From JBEGTT01 sp041179245 (lineage in GTDB: Bacteria; Pseudomonadota; Gammaproteobacteria; Burkholderiales; Rhodocyclaceae): a stretch of DNA of 33,958 nucleotides. The notes beneath the pieces were generated by a model, which searched no databases, had not been told where the DNA came from, and saw nothing but the letters and a program-made list of their open reading frames with translations. Numbering within the stretch: position 1 is the first letter of the stretch; each line of letters starts with the position of its first letter. Below, piece by piece: positions 17,426 to 25,681 of this stretch. The translations under genes and the position numbers were made by a program. The stretch is taken from contig JBEGTT010000051.1 of NCBI GenBank assembly GCA_041179245.1, forward strand, positions 1 to 33,958. Reading direction: 5' to 3'.

Positions 17426-19003
17426 CTAAACCCTGAATTTCTCAACCTCTCTGCTGAGCTCTTGCGCCAATTGTTCCAACTCGCCGGAAGCCCGCGTGAC
17501 CTCCGATGCCGATGCACGGCCAGACTCGGTCATTTGCGCAATTTTTTCGACATTCTTTGCAATCTCAGCACCGGCCAATCTCTGCTCACTCAACGCGGAC
17601 GAGATGTCCGTGATTGCCCCAACAACACCAGCAGAGCTGTCTCGTACCTCCAGCATCAGGTTCCCAGCTTTTTCAATCTGCGCAACACTCTGCACAACCA
17701 TGTCATTGCCCTTTTGCATAACCCCGGTTGCAACCTCGGTGCTGGCCTGAACAGACTCCACCATTGCGGTAATTTCCTGAGCCGACGCTGCCGTACGTTC
17801 AGCAAGTTTTCTCACTTCGTCAGCAACAACCGCGAACCCACGCCCCTGTTCGCCTGCCCTAGCAGCCTCAATCGCCGCATTAAGTGCAAGCAAATTGGTT
17901 TGATCCGCGACATCTTTAATGACATTAACAATAGAGCTAATGGCGCGTGCTTGGTCACCCAATGAGTGAATTTGTCGAGTTGCCTCTCCCACCACCTGCT
18001 CAATTCGACAAATTTCAGAAATCGCTTCGCGTACTTCCGTCTCGCCACTTTGCGACAAGCTTCCTGAACGACTAGCCTTCATTTCGGCCTGATTGGCGTT
18101 ATCGGAGACCTGATCTATGCTGACCGAAAACTGCTCCACGGAAGCTGCTACCGTTGACGTTGCATCACTCTGTTCAGCCGTACTTCGCATCACTTCCTTC
18201 GCGCTATCGGCAAATCTATTAGCTGATTCTGTAACCGCCCGAGATCTAATGCGGGTTTGTTTCACGATATCTTGCAGCTCCGCGACAAAAGCATTTACGC
18301 CAGCGCCGATTTCACTCAGCTCATCTTTTCCATTGCTCGGCAAACGCTGCGTCAAGTCGCCATTTTTCAGCAATGCCAGCGGCTTCTGCATACCGTCCAA
18401 CGCTTTCCGAAGTGACAAAGTGATCGCAATGACTAGCGAAGTGCAGGCGACACTCACCACACCCAGAATAGCCAAAACCTGCCAGAACACCCTTTCAGAA
18501 ACCGCTTTAGCCTTCGCAATTCCATCCGCAGCTTCGTGCTGCCTTGCCTCAATAAATTTTTCCAATGCCACCTGCATTGGTTTGAATTGGCCGTTATAGA
18601 TGGGCACCAAACGGTCATTTGCCGCCTTCAAATCACTTGCCGCCAACGTTATGTTTTCTGCCGAAGTGCGTTGGTACTGCGCCCATTTATCCAAGATTTT
18701 CTTCAAGTCTTCTCGAACTTCAGGACGCTTAATAATGCTAAGTGCAGCCTGCCCATACGAATCAATAGACTTCACTGACGCGGCAAACACATCCGCTGTT
18801 TCTCGCTTCGTCGGGTCAAGCATGATAGTAGCCAACGCGCTAGCTTTCACCTCAATCATGCCGTTGATGTACGCCTCCCTGCGGTGAGCCGTATCTTCAG
18901 TCTCACTTATCGCCCCAAGACCCGTAATAGTGACCAGTGCGATGGACATTAGTCCAAGTACCGTCATTACACAAAGGATTAGAAGTTTGAATTTAATGCT
19001 CAT
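17426..19003 (-). CDS. Methyl-accepting chemotaxis protein with four-helix-type sensor
   Basis: This 525-aa transmembrane chemoreceptor is from the ATG at 19003; a GTG one codon earlier is possible. TM1 spans about residues 6-30, followed by a ~140-residue helical periplasmic domain of the Tar/4HB kind, TM2 at about 171-197, one HAMP domain (PLALLKNGDLTQRLP) and the methylation and signalling helices with the tip DQTNLLALNAAIEAARAGEQGRGFAVVADEVRKLAERT. There is no C-terminal CheR-binding pentapeptide. The ligand is unknown. It lies between rpoD and the divergent rpoH, with no che genes nearby. Confidence 0.93.
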   Translation of the reverse strand: MSIKFKLLILCVMTVLGLMSIALVTITGLGAISETEDTAHRREAYINGMIEVKASALATIMLDPTKRETADVFAASVKSIDSYGQAALSIIKRPEVREDLKKILDKWAQYQRTSAENITLAASDLKAANDRLVPIYNGQFKPMQVALEKFIEARQHEAADGIAKAKAVSERVFWQVLAILGVVSVACTSLVIAITLSLRKALDGMQKPLALLKNGDLTQRLPSNGKDELSEIGAGVNAFVAELQDIVKQTRIRSRAVTESANRFADSAKEVMRSTAEQSDATSTVAASVEQFSVSIDQVSDNANQAEMKASRSGSLSQSGETEVREAISEICRIEQVVGEATRQIHSLGDQARAISSIVNVIKDVADQTNLLALNAAIEAARAGEQGRGFAVVADEVRKLAERTAASAQEITAMVESVQASTEVATGVMQKGNDMVVQSVAQIEKAGNLMLEVRDSSAGVVGAITDISSALSEQRLAGAEIAKNVEKIAQMTESGRASASEVTRASGELEQLAQELSREVEKFRV

Positions 19004-19204
19004 CACGTTCTCACTCAGCTAAAGTTTACTTGCACAGAATTATCAACATGCCCCACCGCTCACTAGCGAAACCAAGCACCGCAGCATTTTAGAATATAAA
19101 CCAGTTTGAATAGGCCGTTTCAGTACGTCGATTTATCTATAACTTCATCACTTTTGCATTCACCATTTGAAACAAAATGGCTTGCCATTCCCTGCTACGC
19201 TTTA
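19004..19204. other. Divergent spacer between the chemoreceptor and rpoH
   Basis: This spacer carries the control regions of two divergent genes. It contains a palindrome AATGGC-TT-GCCATT at 19176-19189, just upstream of the CIRCE element, and TTTGAAA near 19166, which could be half of a sigma-32-type promoter (a CCATTC follows 12 bases on). Neither is strong enough to call alone. Confidence 0.35.
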
Positions 19205-19231
19205 TTAGCACTCTCTGTGCGCGAGTGCTAA
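19205..19231 (+). promoter_or_regulatory. CIRCE operator (HrcA binding site) in front of rpoH
   Basis: TTAGCACTC (19205-19213), nine bases, GAGTGCTAA (19223-19231) is an exact match to the CIRCE consensus bound by the heat-shock repressor HrcA. It overlaps a plausible promoter (TTAGCA at 19205, 18-bp gap, TAATAT at 19229 preceded by TGC, an extended -10). HrcA binding would therefore block rpoH transcription. The rpoH ATG is 36 bp downstream. Confidence 0.93.
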
Positions 19232-19266
19232 TATATTCGTGTCTCGATTTAACAAGGACACACAAA

Positions 19267-20130
19267 ATGACCGCTGTAATGACTTTTCCCATGCCGAATG
19301 CGCTTGGCAGCTTGGATGCTTACATCCAGAGTGCCAATGGCTATCCAATGTTGACGGAGGGTGAGGAGCGTCATTTGGCTGAGCGTTTGCAATCGAACGG
19401 TGATGTTGATGCAGCCCGCCAATTGGTGCTTTCCCACTTACGTCTGGTTATTTCTATCGCCCGGGGTTACCTCGGCTACGGGCTGCCTCATGGCGACTTG
19501 ATTCAAGAAGGCAATATCGGCTTGATGAAAGCCGTTAAGCGATTTGATCCAGCACGAGGCGTGCGCTTAGTTTCATTCGCCATGCATTGGATCAAAGCCG
19601 AAATTCACGAATTCATTTTGAAAAACTGGCGCTTGGTTAAAGTGGCCACAACCAAAGCCCAGCGCAAACTGTTTTTCAACCTCCGAAGTTTGAAAAATGA
19701 TTACGAAGGAATAGATTCCCTGTCTGGTACCCAAGCGCAGGAAATTGCGACCAGACTAGGCGTTAAGGCGGAAGAGGTCGTCGAGATGGAAACCCGCATG
19801 ACCGGTCGCGATATCGCCATGGAAAGTTCGGCAGATGACGGCGAAGAAGCTTTTGCCCCCATCGACTACCTGGCCGACAACCGTTACGAGCCAACCCGAG
19901 TTATCGAGAACACGGCTTATGCCCGCTTACAGGACGAGGGCTTACAAACTGCGTTGGCAGGGCTTGATGCCCGCAGCCGCCGCATTGTTGAAGCGCGCTG
20001 GTTGACCGACGAAGGTGACGGATCGACGCTGCATGAGTTGGCTGATGAATTTGGCGTTTCGGCTGAGCGAATCCGCCAGATTGAAGTCAAAGCCCTTCAG
20101 AAAATGAAGGGGTTCCTGACAGCCTACTAA
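19267..20130 (+). CDS. rpoH: Heat-shock sigma factor sigma-32
   Basis: This 287-aa alternative sigma factor directs transcription of chaperone and protease genes. Region 1.2/2 reads YPMLTEGEERHLAERL, LVLSHLRLVISIARGYLGYGLPHGDLIQEGNIGLMKAVKRFDP and FAMHWIKAEIHEFILKNWRLVK. The RpoH box QRKLFFNLRSLK, diagnostic for this sigma factor, follows. Region 4 has LHELADEFGVSAERIRQIEVKALQKMK. The ATG at 19267 has an AAGGA site; the frame is open to 19177, but that part crosses the operator. A CIRCE site upstream implies control by HrcA. Confidence 0.96.
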   Translation: MTAVMTFPMPNALGSLDAYIQSANGYPMLTEGEERHLAERLQSNGDVDAARQLVLSHLRLVISIARGYLGYGLPHGDLIQEGNIGLMKAVKRFDPARGVRLVSFAMHWIKAEIHEFILKNWRLVKVATTKAQRKLFFNLRSLKNDYEGIDSLSGTQAQEIATRLGVKAEEVVEMETRMTGRDIAMESSADDGEEAFAPIDYLADNRYEPTRVIENTAYARLQDEGLQTALAGLDARSRRIVEARWLTDEGDGSTLHELADEFGVSAERIRQIEVKALQKMKGFLTAY

Positions 20131-20170
20131 GCCAGAGTAAGTCGGCAAAACAGCTAAACAGCGCCAAACA

Positions 20171-20201
20171 AAAAGGCCAAGGTTTGAACCCTTGGCCTTT
20201 T
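20171..20201. terminator. Bidirectional terminator between rpoH and the second chemoreceptor
   Basis: AAAAGGCCAAGG (20171-20182) pairs perfectly with CCTTGGCCTTTT (20190-20201). An A-rich run lies to the left (20167-20174) and a T-run to the right, so it can stop transcription in both directions between the convergent genes. Confidence 0.88.
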
Positions 20202-20225
20202 GCATTGGGATGCGCTCAGAAAGGC

Positions 20226-22322
20226 TTACAGACGGAAGGCCTGAACCTGAGCCTGAAGCTGTTGCGCCTGTTCCGCCAAAGACTCCGCAGCGGCAGCGGC
20301 CTGTTCAACCAAGGCCGCGTTTTGCTGCGTCCCTTGGTCCATCTGCGCCACCGCTCGGCTAACTTCTTCAATACCCGTCGCCTGCTCTTTGGAGGCGTCA
20401 CTAATACCCACCGCAATTTCAGTGACTTGCCCAATGGATAGAACGATTTCGTCCATGGTTCGCCCGGCCTCTACCGCTTGGGCAGTACCCCGCTCAACCT
20501 TATCCACAGAATCAGAAATCAAGCTGGCAATTTCCTTGGCTGCCTGAGCAGAACGTTGTGCCAGCGAACGAACTTCAGTAGCAACTACCGCAAATCCCTT
20601 ACCCTGCTCACCGGCCCGCGCCGCCTCAACAGCCGCATTCAGCGCCAGAATATTGGTCTGGAAAGCAATCCCGTCAATTACGCTAATGATGTCGCGGATC
20701 TTGCGCGAGCTTTCCTGAATCTGATCCATGGTCACTACGGTCGCCTTCACCACCCCGCCGCCATTAGATGCAATTTCTGATGCCGCTTTAGCGCGCTTGC
20801 TGACTTCATGCGCACTTTGGGTATTTTGCTGAACCATCGAAGTCACTTGTTCCATGCTGGAAGCGGTTTCTTCAAGGCTAGAGGCCTGCTCCTCTGTCCG
20901 AATCGATAAATCGTGATTCCCTGCTGAAATTTCCTGCGATGCGGTATTGATCGTCTCAACAGCCTCCACCACCCCACGGATCAAACTTTGCAAATTAGAC
21001 ACCGTCGCATTGATGGCCTCTGCGGTTGCCCCAAATAAGCCGGGATAGCGTTTCGTCACATCTTGGCGTAAATCTCCCTCCGCCAAAGATTGCGCCACTC
21101 TCGAAATATCAGACAAAGCCTCGTTAGCCGTATCGCTCAGTGAGTTCAGTAAATCCGCGAGCATTTTAGGGTAACCGCTTCGTGAAGAAGCCTCCATATG
21201 CAAGCTAAAATCCCCCCTCGATGCAGCATCCACAATGCGGCGAATATCTTCGATGACGGTATTGAGCGAATCGACTGTCGCATTCACTGCATTAGCCGTC
21301 TGACCAAAAGTTCCAGGGTACGTTGCCTCAATTCTCTGGTTCAACTTCCCTTCAGCCAAGGCAGTGGAAACCCGCGCAATATCCTGCAGACTGGTGTCAG
21401 AAACCTGCACCAAACGATTTAGCACATTACCAATTTCCAAACCAAACCCCTGTCGACCGCGAATATCAACCCGCTGACTCAAATCCCCTTTTTCAGCCGC
21501 CATCACGACTTTCTGGATATCGCCAACCAAAGACTGTAGATACGACTGCATTTGACTCATCGCAGCCATGACACTACCTTTATCGCCTGACAAAACCTGT
21601 ACGCGAACCGATAAATTTCCTTGTGCAATCTCTTGCGCAACCGAAGCGGCCATTTCTGGCTCGCCGCCCAACTCCGCCAACAGCGATTTCGTCACCCGCG
21701 CTGTAATCAACAAAGAAATAGTGGCAAAAATTAAGGTGCTTACCGCCATGAGAACGAGAGAGAACGATTGTTTTTCAGTCACTTGAACCACAATAACGTC
21801 CGCACCCTTTGACGCAGACTCCATCACTTCAAGCAATAGCCCTTCCATCTTGCGAATAGGATCTTTATAGGGGCCCATCGCACGGTTTGCCTCACTAGCA
21901 GAGGTGAGTTTGCCTTCCAGAACTTGCCCGACTACCACGGGGAAACCCGTACCGTACGTTGAGATATTTTTCGAAATCTCATCGATTTTTGCGGTCAGCT
22001 CAGCATTATCTGAAACCTTCTTAGCCAAGCTTAATGACTCATTCGCTTTGACTAACGCCGCTTTCCAGCGCGTTAGGTATTTCTCGACCTCTTCTTTGTT
22101 GTCCTGATTGATCAGAACATCTTTTTCATAGCGCCTTAGATTTCCCATCTGGATGCCTAAGTCACTCACAATTCTCACCAAGCGAAACTCGGTACTCACC
22201 ATCCTGTCAGTCAAGCCGGAAGTGCTCTGAAACGCGACATTGGCAAATATGAACACCAACAAAATACCAACAATCGCACTTCCCGCCGCCAAAAGAACTC
22301 TGCTTTTTACGCTGGAAAACAT
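20226..22322 (-). CDS. Methyl-accepting chemotaxis protein with five tandem HAMP units
   Basis: This 698-aa chemoreceptor is from the ATG at 22322 with AGGAG upstream. TM1 lies at about residues 10-30, a ~155-residue helical periplasmic sensor domain follows, and TM2 lies at about 187-208. The cytoplasmic side then has five HAMP-like units, whose conserved G(D/N/K) sites fall near residues 235, 279, 325, 370 and 416, a regular 44-46 residue step. After that come the signalling helices with the tip GIAFQTNILALNAAVEAARAGEQGKGFAVVATEVRSLAQRS. It ends AFRL with no CheR tether. A stacked poly-HAMP would add a long signal-converting stalk. The ligand is unknown. It lies downstream of mpl on the same strand. 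Confidence 0.93.
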   Translation of the reverse strand: MFSSVKSRVLLAAGSAIVGILLVFIFANVAFQSTSGLTDRMVSTEFRLVRIVSDLGIQMGNLRRYEKDVLINQDNKEEVEKYLTRWKAALVKANESLSLAKKVSDNAELTAKIDEISKNISTYGTGFPVVVGQVLEGKLTSASEANRAMGPYKDPIRKMEGLLLEVMESASKGADVIVVQVTEKQSFSLVLMAVSTLIFATISLLITARVTKSLLAELGGEPEMAASVAQEIAQGNLSVRVQVLSGDKGSVMAAMSQMQSYLQSLVGDIQKVVMAAEKGDLSQRVDIRGRQGFGLEIGNVLNRLVQVSDTSLQDIARVSTALAEGKLNQRIEATYPGTFGQTANAVNATVDSLNTVIEDIRRIVDAASRGDFSLHMEASSRSGYPKMLADLLNSLSDTANEALSDISRVAQSLAEGDLRQDVTKRYPGLFGATAEAINATVSNLQSLIRGVVEAVETINTASQEISAGNHDLSIRTEEQASSLEETASSMEQVTSMVQQNTQSAHEVSKRAKAASEIASNGGGVVKATVVTMDQIQESSRKIRDIISVIDGIAFQTNILALNAAVEAARAGEQGKGFAVVATEVRSLAQRSAQAAKEIASLISDSVDKVERGTAQAVEAGRTMDEIVLSIGQVTEIAVGISDASKEQATGIEEVSRAVAQMDQGTQQNAALVEQAAAAAESLAEQAQQLQAQVQAFRL

Positions 22323-22346
22323 CAACTTCTCCTAGATTCTTTGTAC

Positions 22347-22361
22347 TAACCTGACAGGTTA
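22347..22361. promoter_or_regulatory. 15-bp perfect palindrome between mpl and the chemoreceptor gene
   Basis: TAACCTG, A, CAGGTTA is a perfect palindrome in the 47-bp gap between the mpl stop and the chemoreceptor ATG. An alternative pairing CCTGA/TCAGG overlaps it. There is no T-run, so an operator or an RNA hairpin fits better than a terminator. It could also be chance. Confidence 0.4.
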
Positions 22362-22369
22362 TCAGGGGC

Positions 22370-23737
22370 TTAGATTATGGAGGATAAAACTGACAACAAC
22401 TTGACGTGAATGCCGTTAAATCCGCCGTTACTCATCACCAGCACCTGATCGCCGGGCTGCGCCATTCTGGCAATCGCTGCCAATAGGGCATCAAAATCAT
22501 CGTCCACACAAACTTTGTCCCCGAGTGCGGCCAGAGAACCCGCTGCATCCCAGCCCAAATCCTTGCTATAGCAGAACACATGATCCGCATCCGAAAGACT
22601 CGCCGCCAACTGGTCTTTTAACGTCCCTAATTTCATGGTGTTCGAGCGTGGTTCCAACACTGCGAGAATTCGTGTATTTGCCCCCACCTTACGACGCAAG
22701 CCACCCAGCGTCGTCGCAATAGCGGTGGGGTGATGGGCGAAATCGTCATACACCGTGATGCCATTCACCACGCCACGCACTTCCATCCGCCGCTTCACAT
22801 TCTGAAACCGCGCCAGCGCTTCCAAACCCTTATCAAACGCAACCCCGACATGGCGAGCGGCCAACAAAGCCGCACAGGCATTGGCCCGATTATGCTCACC
22901 GGTCAATTCCCACGTTACCCGCCCGATTTCTCCCCAGACGCCCCCATTAACGCCTGACAACACCAACGAACCATCAGCGTCATCACCCGAACAGGCATAT
23001 CCCCCCGCCACATTAAAAAATTCAACCGGTGTCCAGCAGCCTTTACTCAACACTCGCGCCAAGCTTTCTTCCACACCATTACTGACGATCAACCCTTGTC
23101 GCGGCAAGGTTCGGACAAGATGGTGAAACTGGGTTTCGATCGCCGCCAAGTCGTTGAAAATATCGGCATGGTCAAATTCGAGGTTATTCAGAATCACGGT
23201 ACGCGGATGGTAATGAACAAACTTGGAACGCTTGTCGCAGAACGCCGTATCGTACTCATCGGCTTCAATCACAAAAAATGGCGTATCGCCTAAACGGGCG
23301 GAAACCCCAAAATTCATCGGCACGCCACCAATCAGAAAGCCCGGCGACATCCCGGCATCCTCCAGAATCCAAGCCAGCAAGGAAGCGGTCGTTGTTTTCC
23401 CGTGTGTCCCCGCCACCCCCAAAACCCAACGCCCTTGGAGCAAGTTTTCCGCTAACCATTGTGGGCCGGACACATAAGGCAAGCCCTTATCGAGAATGGC
23501 TTCAAGCAGCGGATTTCCGCGTGAAATGGCATTACCCACCACATACATATCGGCATTCAGGGACAACTGATCCACACCATAACCTTCAGTGAGTTCAATG
23601 CCCGCACCACGTAACTGATCGCTCATCGGGGGGTAAACATTGGCATCGCAACCGGTAACGCGATGGCCACACGCACGGGCCAATTGCGCGACACCGCCCA
23701 TGAAGGTGCCGCAAATGCCTAGGATATGAATATGCAT
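22370..23737 (-). CDS. mpl: UDP-N-acetylmuramate:L-alanyl-gamma-D-glutamyl-meso-diaminopimelate ligase
   Basis: This 455-aa Mur ligase family enzyme recycles cell-wall tripeptide by joining it to UDP-N-acetylmuramate with ATP. It starts MHIHILGICGTFMGGVAQLAR, has the P-loop GVAGTHGKTTTASLLAWIL, the central-domain signature LEFDHADIF, and the C-domain YDDFAHHPTAI and LEPRSNTMKLG typical of Mpl rather than MurC. The frame is open upstream to 23932, but the ATG at 23737 gives the canonical N-terminus. It is divergent from the next gene with a very short gap. Confidence 0.95.
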   Translation of the reverse strand: MHIHILGICGTFMGGVAQLARACGHRVTGCDANVYPPMSDQLRGAGIELTEGYGVDQLSLNADMYVVGNAISRGNPLLEAILDKGLPYVSGPQWLAENLLQGRWVLGVAGTHGKTTTASLLAWILEDAGMSPGFLIGGVPMNFGVSARLGDTPFFVIEADEYDTAFCDKRSKFVHYHPRTVILNNLEFDHADIFNDLAAIETQFHHLVRTLPRQGLIVSNGVEESLARVLSKGCWTPVEFFNVAGGYACSGDDADGSLVLSGVNGGVWGEIGRVTWELTGEHNRANACAALLAARHVGVAFDKGLEALARFQNVKRRMEVRGVVNGITVYDDFAHHPTAIATTLGGLRRKVGANTRILAVLEPRSNTMKLGTLKDQLAASLSDADHVFCYSKDLGWDAAGSLAALGDKVCVDDDFDALLAAIARMAQPGDQVLVMSNGGFNGIHVKLLSVLSSII

Positions 23738-23776
23738 GAAGGTCTTCCCAGTTAGAATGGTGTGAATTTTACAGCG

Positions 23777-24418
23777 ATGGCCCCTGTTATGCCCCGTCAC
23801 GATCGAGTCCGTTCGCAAGTTACCCGCACACAACTCGCCAGCACTGCTGCCCGCCTGATGGCGCAAGACGGCATCACGGACTACACCACGGCTAAAAAGA
23901 AGGCCGCTCGCCAACTTGGTCTGAGTGAACACATCGAGCTACCTGACGATACCGAGGTTGAAGCTGAACTGAGGCTATATCAGGCGCTGTATCAGCACGA
24001 TGAGCATCCGGGTTTACTGCGTTCGCTGCGTGAAACTGCCCGGGATGTCATGCAAATGCTGGATCGTTACCGCCCCTACCTCACCGGTTCTGTCCTCGAT
24101 GGAACCGCAGGCGAACAGGCAGAGATTGATCTGCAAATTTTTGCGGACAGCGCCAAGGAAGTTGAAATTTTCCTGCTCGACCAAGGAATCGAGTTTGAAC
24201 ACGCCACCCCGCGTAACGAGAAGGCCGAAGCGGTGTTGGTGCTCAGCACGGATGTGGCCGATGTGAATCTGGTTATTTACCCCAGCCAAGTTGAACGTAT
24301 TAGCTTCAAATACCGCGACGGACGTCCCCGCGAACGCATCCGCCTTCCCGCACTTGAAACCCTGCTCCGTGAATCGACGGCAGCCAACCCTAGCCATACA
24401 ACAAACGCTGAGTTTTAA
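23777..24418 (+). CDS. Nucleotidyltransferase-like protein of unknown role
   Basis: This 213-aa protein is from the ATG at 23777; a GTG at 23762 and an ATG at 23789 are alternatives. The N-terminal ~100 residues are helical (RSQVTRTQLASTAARLMAQDGI). The middle has GSVLDGTAGEQAEIDLQIF, which fits the nucleotidyltransferase pattern GS-x(9-11)-[DE]-h-[DE]-h, with Glu-Ile-Asp as the metal pair. No primase or kinase motifs are present. Genes of this kind are often found beside mpl in betaproteobacteria and have sometimes been labelled as Mur ligases, which this sequence does not support. The substrate is unknown. Confidence 0.75.
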   Translation: MAPVMPRHDRVRSQVTRTQLASTAARLMAQDGITDYTTAKKKAARQLGLSEHIELPDDTEVEAELRLYQALYQHDEHPGLLRSLRETARDVMQMLDRYRPYLTGSVLDGTAGEQAEIDLQIFADSAKEVEIFLLDQGIEFEHATPRNEKAEAVLVLSTDVADVNLVIYPSQVERISFKYRDGRPRERIRLPALETLLRESTAANPSHTTNAEF

Positions 24419-24459
24419 GTTTAGGCTTAGCTTTTGGCGAATTTTAGAGAGAACACAAA

Positions 24460-25680
24460 TTGCAAAAACCCGCCCTGATTCTGCACCCCGGTAAAGAACG
24501 CTCCGTGTTCAAACGCCATCCTTGGCTATTTGCCGGCTCTATTGCCCACTTAACCGGGCGCGTAAAAGCGGGGGAAACGGTCGACATTTGTACCGATAAC
24601 GGTGAAGTGTTGGCTCGTGCTGCCTTTAGCCCACAGTCCCAAATCCGCGCTCGCATCTGGTCGTTTAACCCCGACGAAACCATTGATGATGCCTTCTTCA
24701 AACGCAAAGTCGCCCAAGCCGTCGCCCGGCGGAAAGTATTACCCTCTCTAGCGCATCAGGAAGGGCTACGCCTGATTCATGCCGAATCCGATGGCTTACC
24801 CGGTGTGATCTGCGATCAGTATGGCGACACGCTGGTGATTCAACTCACCAGTGCAGGAGCAGACAAATGGCGCAAAGCCATCGTTGGCGCACTGGTCAAA
24901 GCAACCGGCTGCGCCCGGATTTACGAACGCTCAGATTCAGATGTGCGTGGACTAGAAGGCTTGGGATCAGTAACAGGTTGGGCTTATGACGAAACACCGG
25001 GAGAGCCAGACAATAAATCTCTAACAATTCTGGAAAACGGAGTACGCCTAGGTATCGATATTGTTAACGGCCACAAGACGGGGTTTTATCTCGACCAACG
25101 CGATAACCGCGCCTTACTCGGTCAACTTTCAGCAGGCAAAGAAGTCCTCAACTGCTTCTGTTACACCGGCGGGTTTTCCTTACAGGCGCTGGCGGGTGGC
25201 GCAGCGAGCGTGTTGTCGGTGGATTCGTCTGGCCCAGCACTCGCACAAGCACAAGCCAATCTGGCCCTAAACCCACAGCTCCCGGCAGACCGGGCGGAAT
25301 GGTTAGAGGCCGATGTATTCCAAGCGCTGCGCGACTTCCGCAAAGAAGGTCGTCAGTTTGATTTGATCGTCCTTGATCCGCCTAAATTTGCGCCCTCGGC
25401 AGCGCATGCTGACCGCGCCAGCCGCGCCTACAAGGACATCAATATGCTCGGTTGCCGACTATTACGCCCCGGCGGCTTACTGATGACCTATTCCTGCTCT
25501 GGTGGTATCGGACTTGAACTTTTCCAGAAAATTGTTGCTGGTGCCGCACTGGATGCCGGACGTGAATCAGGGCGCAATGCCAGCATCGTTCAGCGACTCG
25601 CCGGCGCACCCGACCATCCTGTGGCCCTCAACTTCCCTGAAGGCGAGTACCTGAAAGGCCTGTTGGTGCAGGTCGACTGA
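24460..25680 (+). CDS. rlmI: Class I rRNA methyltransferase, RlmI-like (23S rRNA m5C1962)
   Basis: This 406-aa SAM-dependent methyltransferase has an N-terminal PUA-like RNA-binding part (LILHPGKERSVFKRHPWLFAGSI), a middle domain, and a Rossmann methyltransferase domain with motif I near VLNCFCYTGGFSLQALAGG and the DPPKFAP motif. The catalytic cysteine pattern YSCSGG near the C-terminus fits m5C enzymes of the RlmI type. The frame cannot begin before the TAG at 24445-24447, so the TTG at 24460 is the only reasonable start. Its stop and the stop of the convergent queD gene are one base apart. Confidence 0.88.
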   Translation: MQKPALILHPGKERSVFKRHPWLFAGSIAHLTGRVKAGETVDICTDNGEVLARAAFSPQSQIRARIWSFNPDETIDDAFFKRKVAQAVARRKVLPSLAHQEGLRLIHAESDGLPGVICDQYGDTLVIQLTSAGADKWRKAIVGALVKATGCARIYERSDSDVRGLEGLGSVTGWAYDETPGEPDNKSLTILENGVRLGIDIVNGHKTGFYLDQRDNRALLGQLSAGKEVLNCFCYTGGFSLQALAGGAASVLSVDSSGPALAQAQANLALNPQLPADRAEWLEADVFQALRDFRKEGRQFDLIVLDPPKFAPSAAHADRASRAYKDINMLGCRLLRPGGLLMTYSCSGGIGLELFQKIVAGAALDAGRESGRNASIVQRLAGAPDHPVALNFPEGEYLKGLLVQVD

Positions 25681-25681
25681 G

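Noticed and set aside
19020..19050. TAAAGTTT on the plus strand upstream of rpoH as a sigma-28 -35 box
   Set aside because: The -35 matches, but the sequence 11 bases on (ATTATCAA) does not resemble GCCGATAA, and a flagellar promoter for rpoH makes little sense.
23777..24418. Label of UDP-N-acetylmuramate-alanine ligase for the gene beside mpl
   Set aside because: There is no P-loop or Mur ligase motif. The sequence has a nucleotidyltransferase pattern instead.
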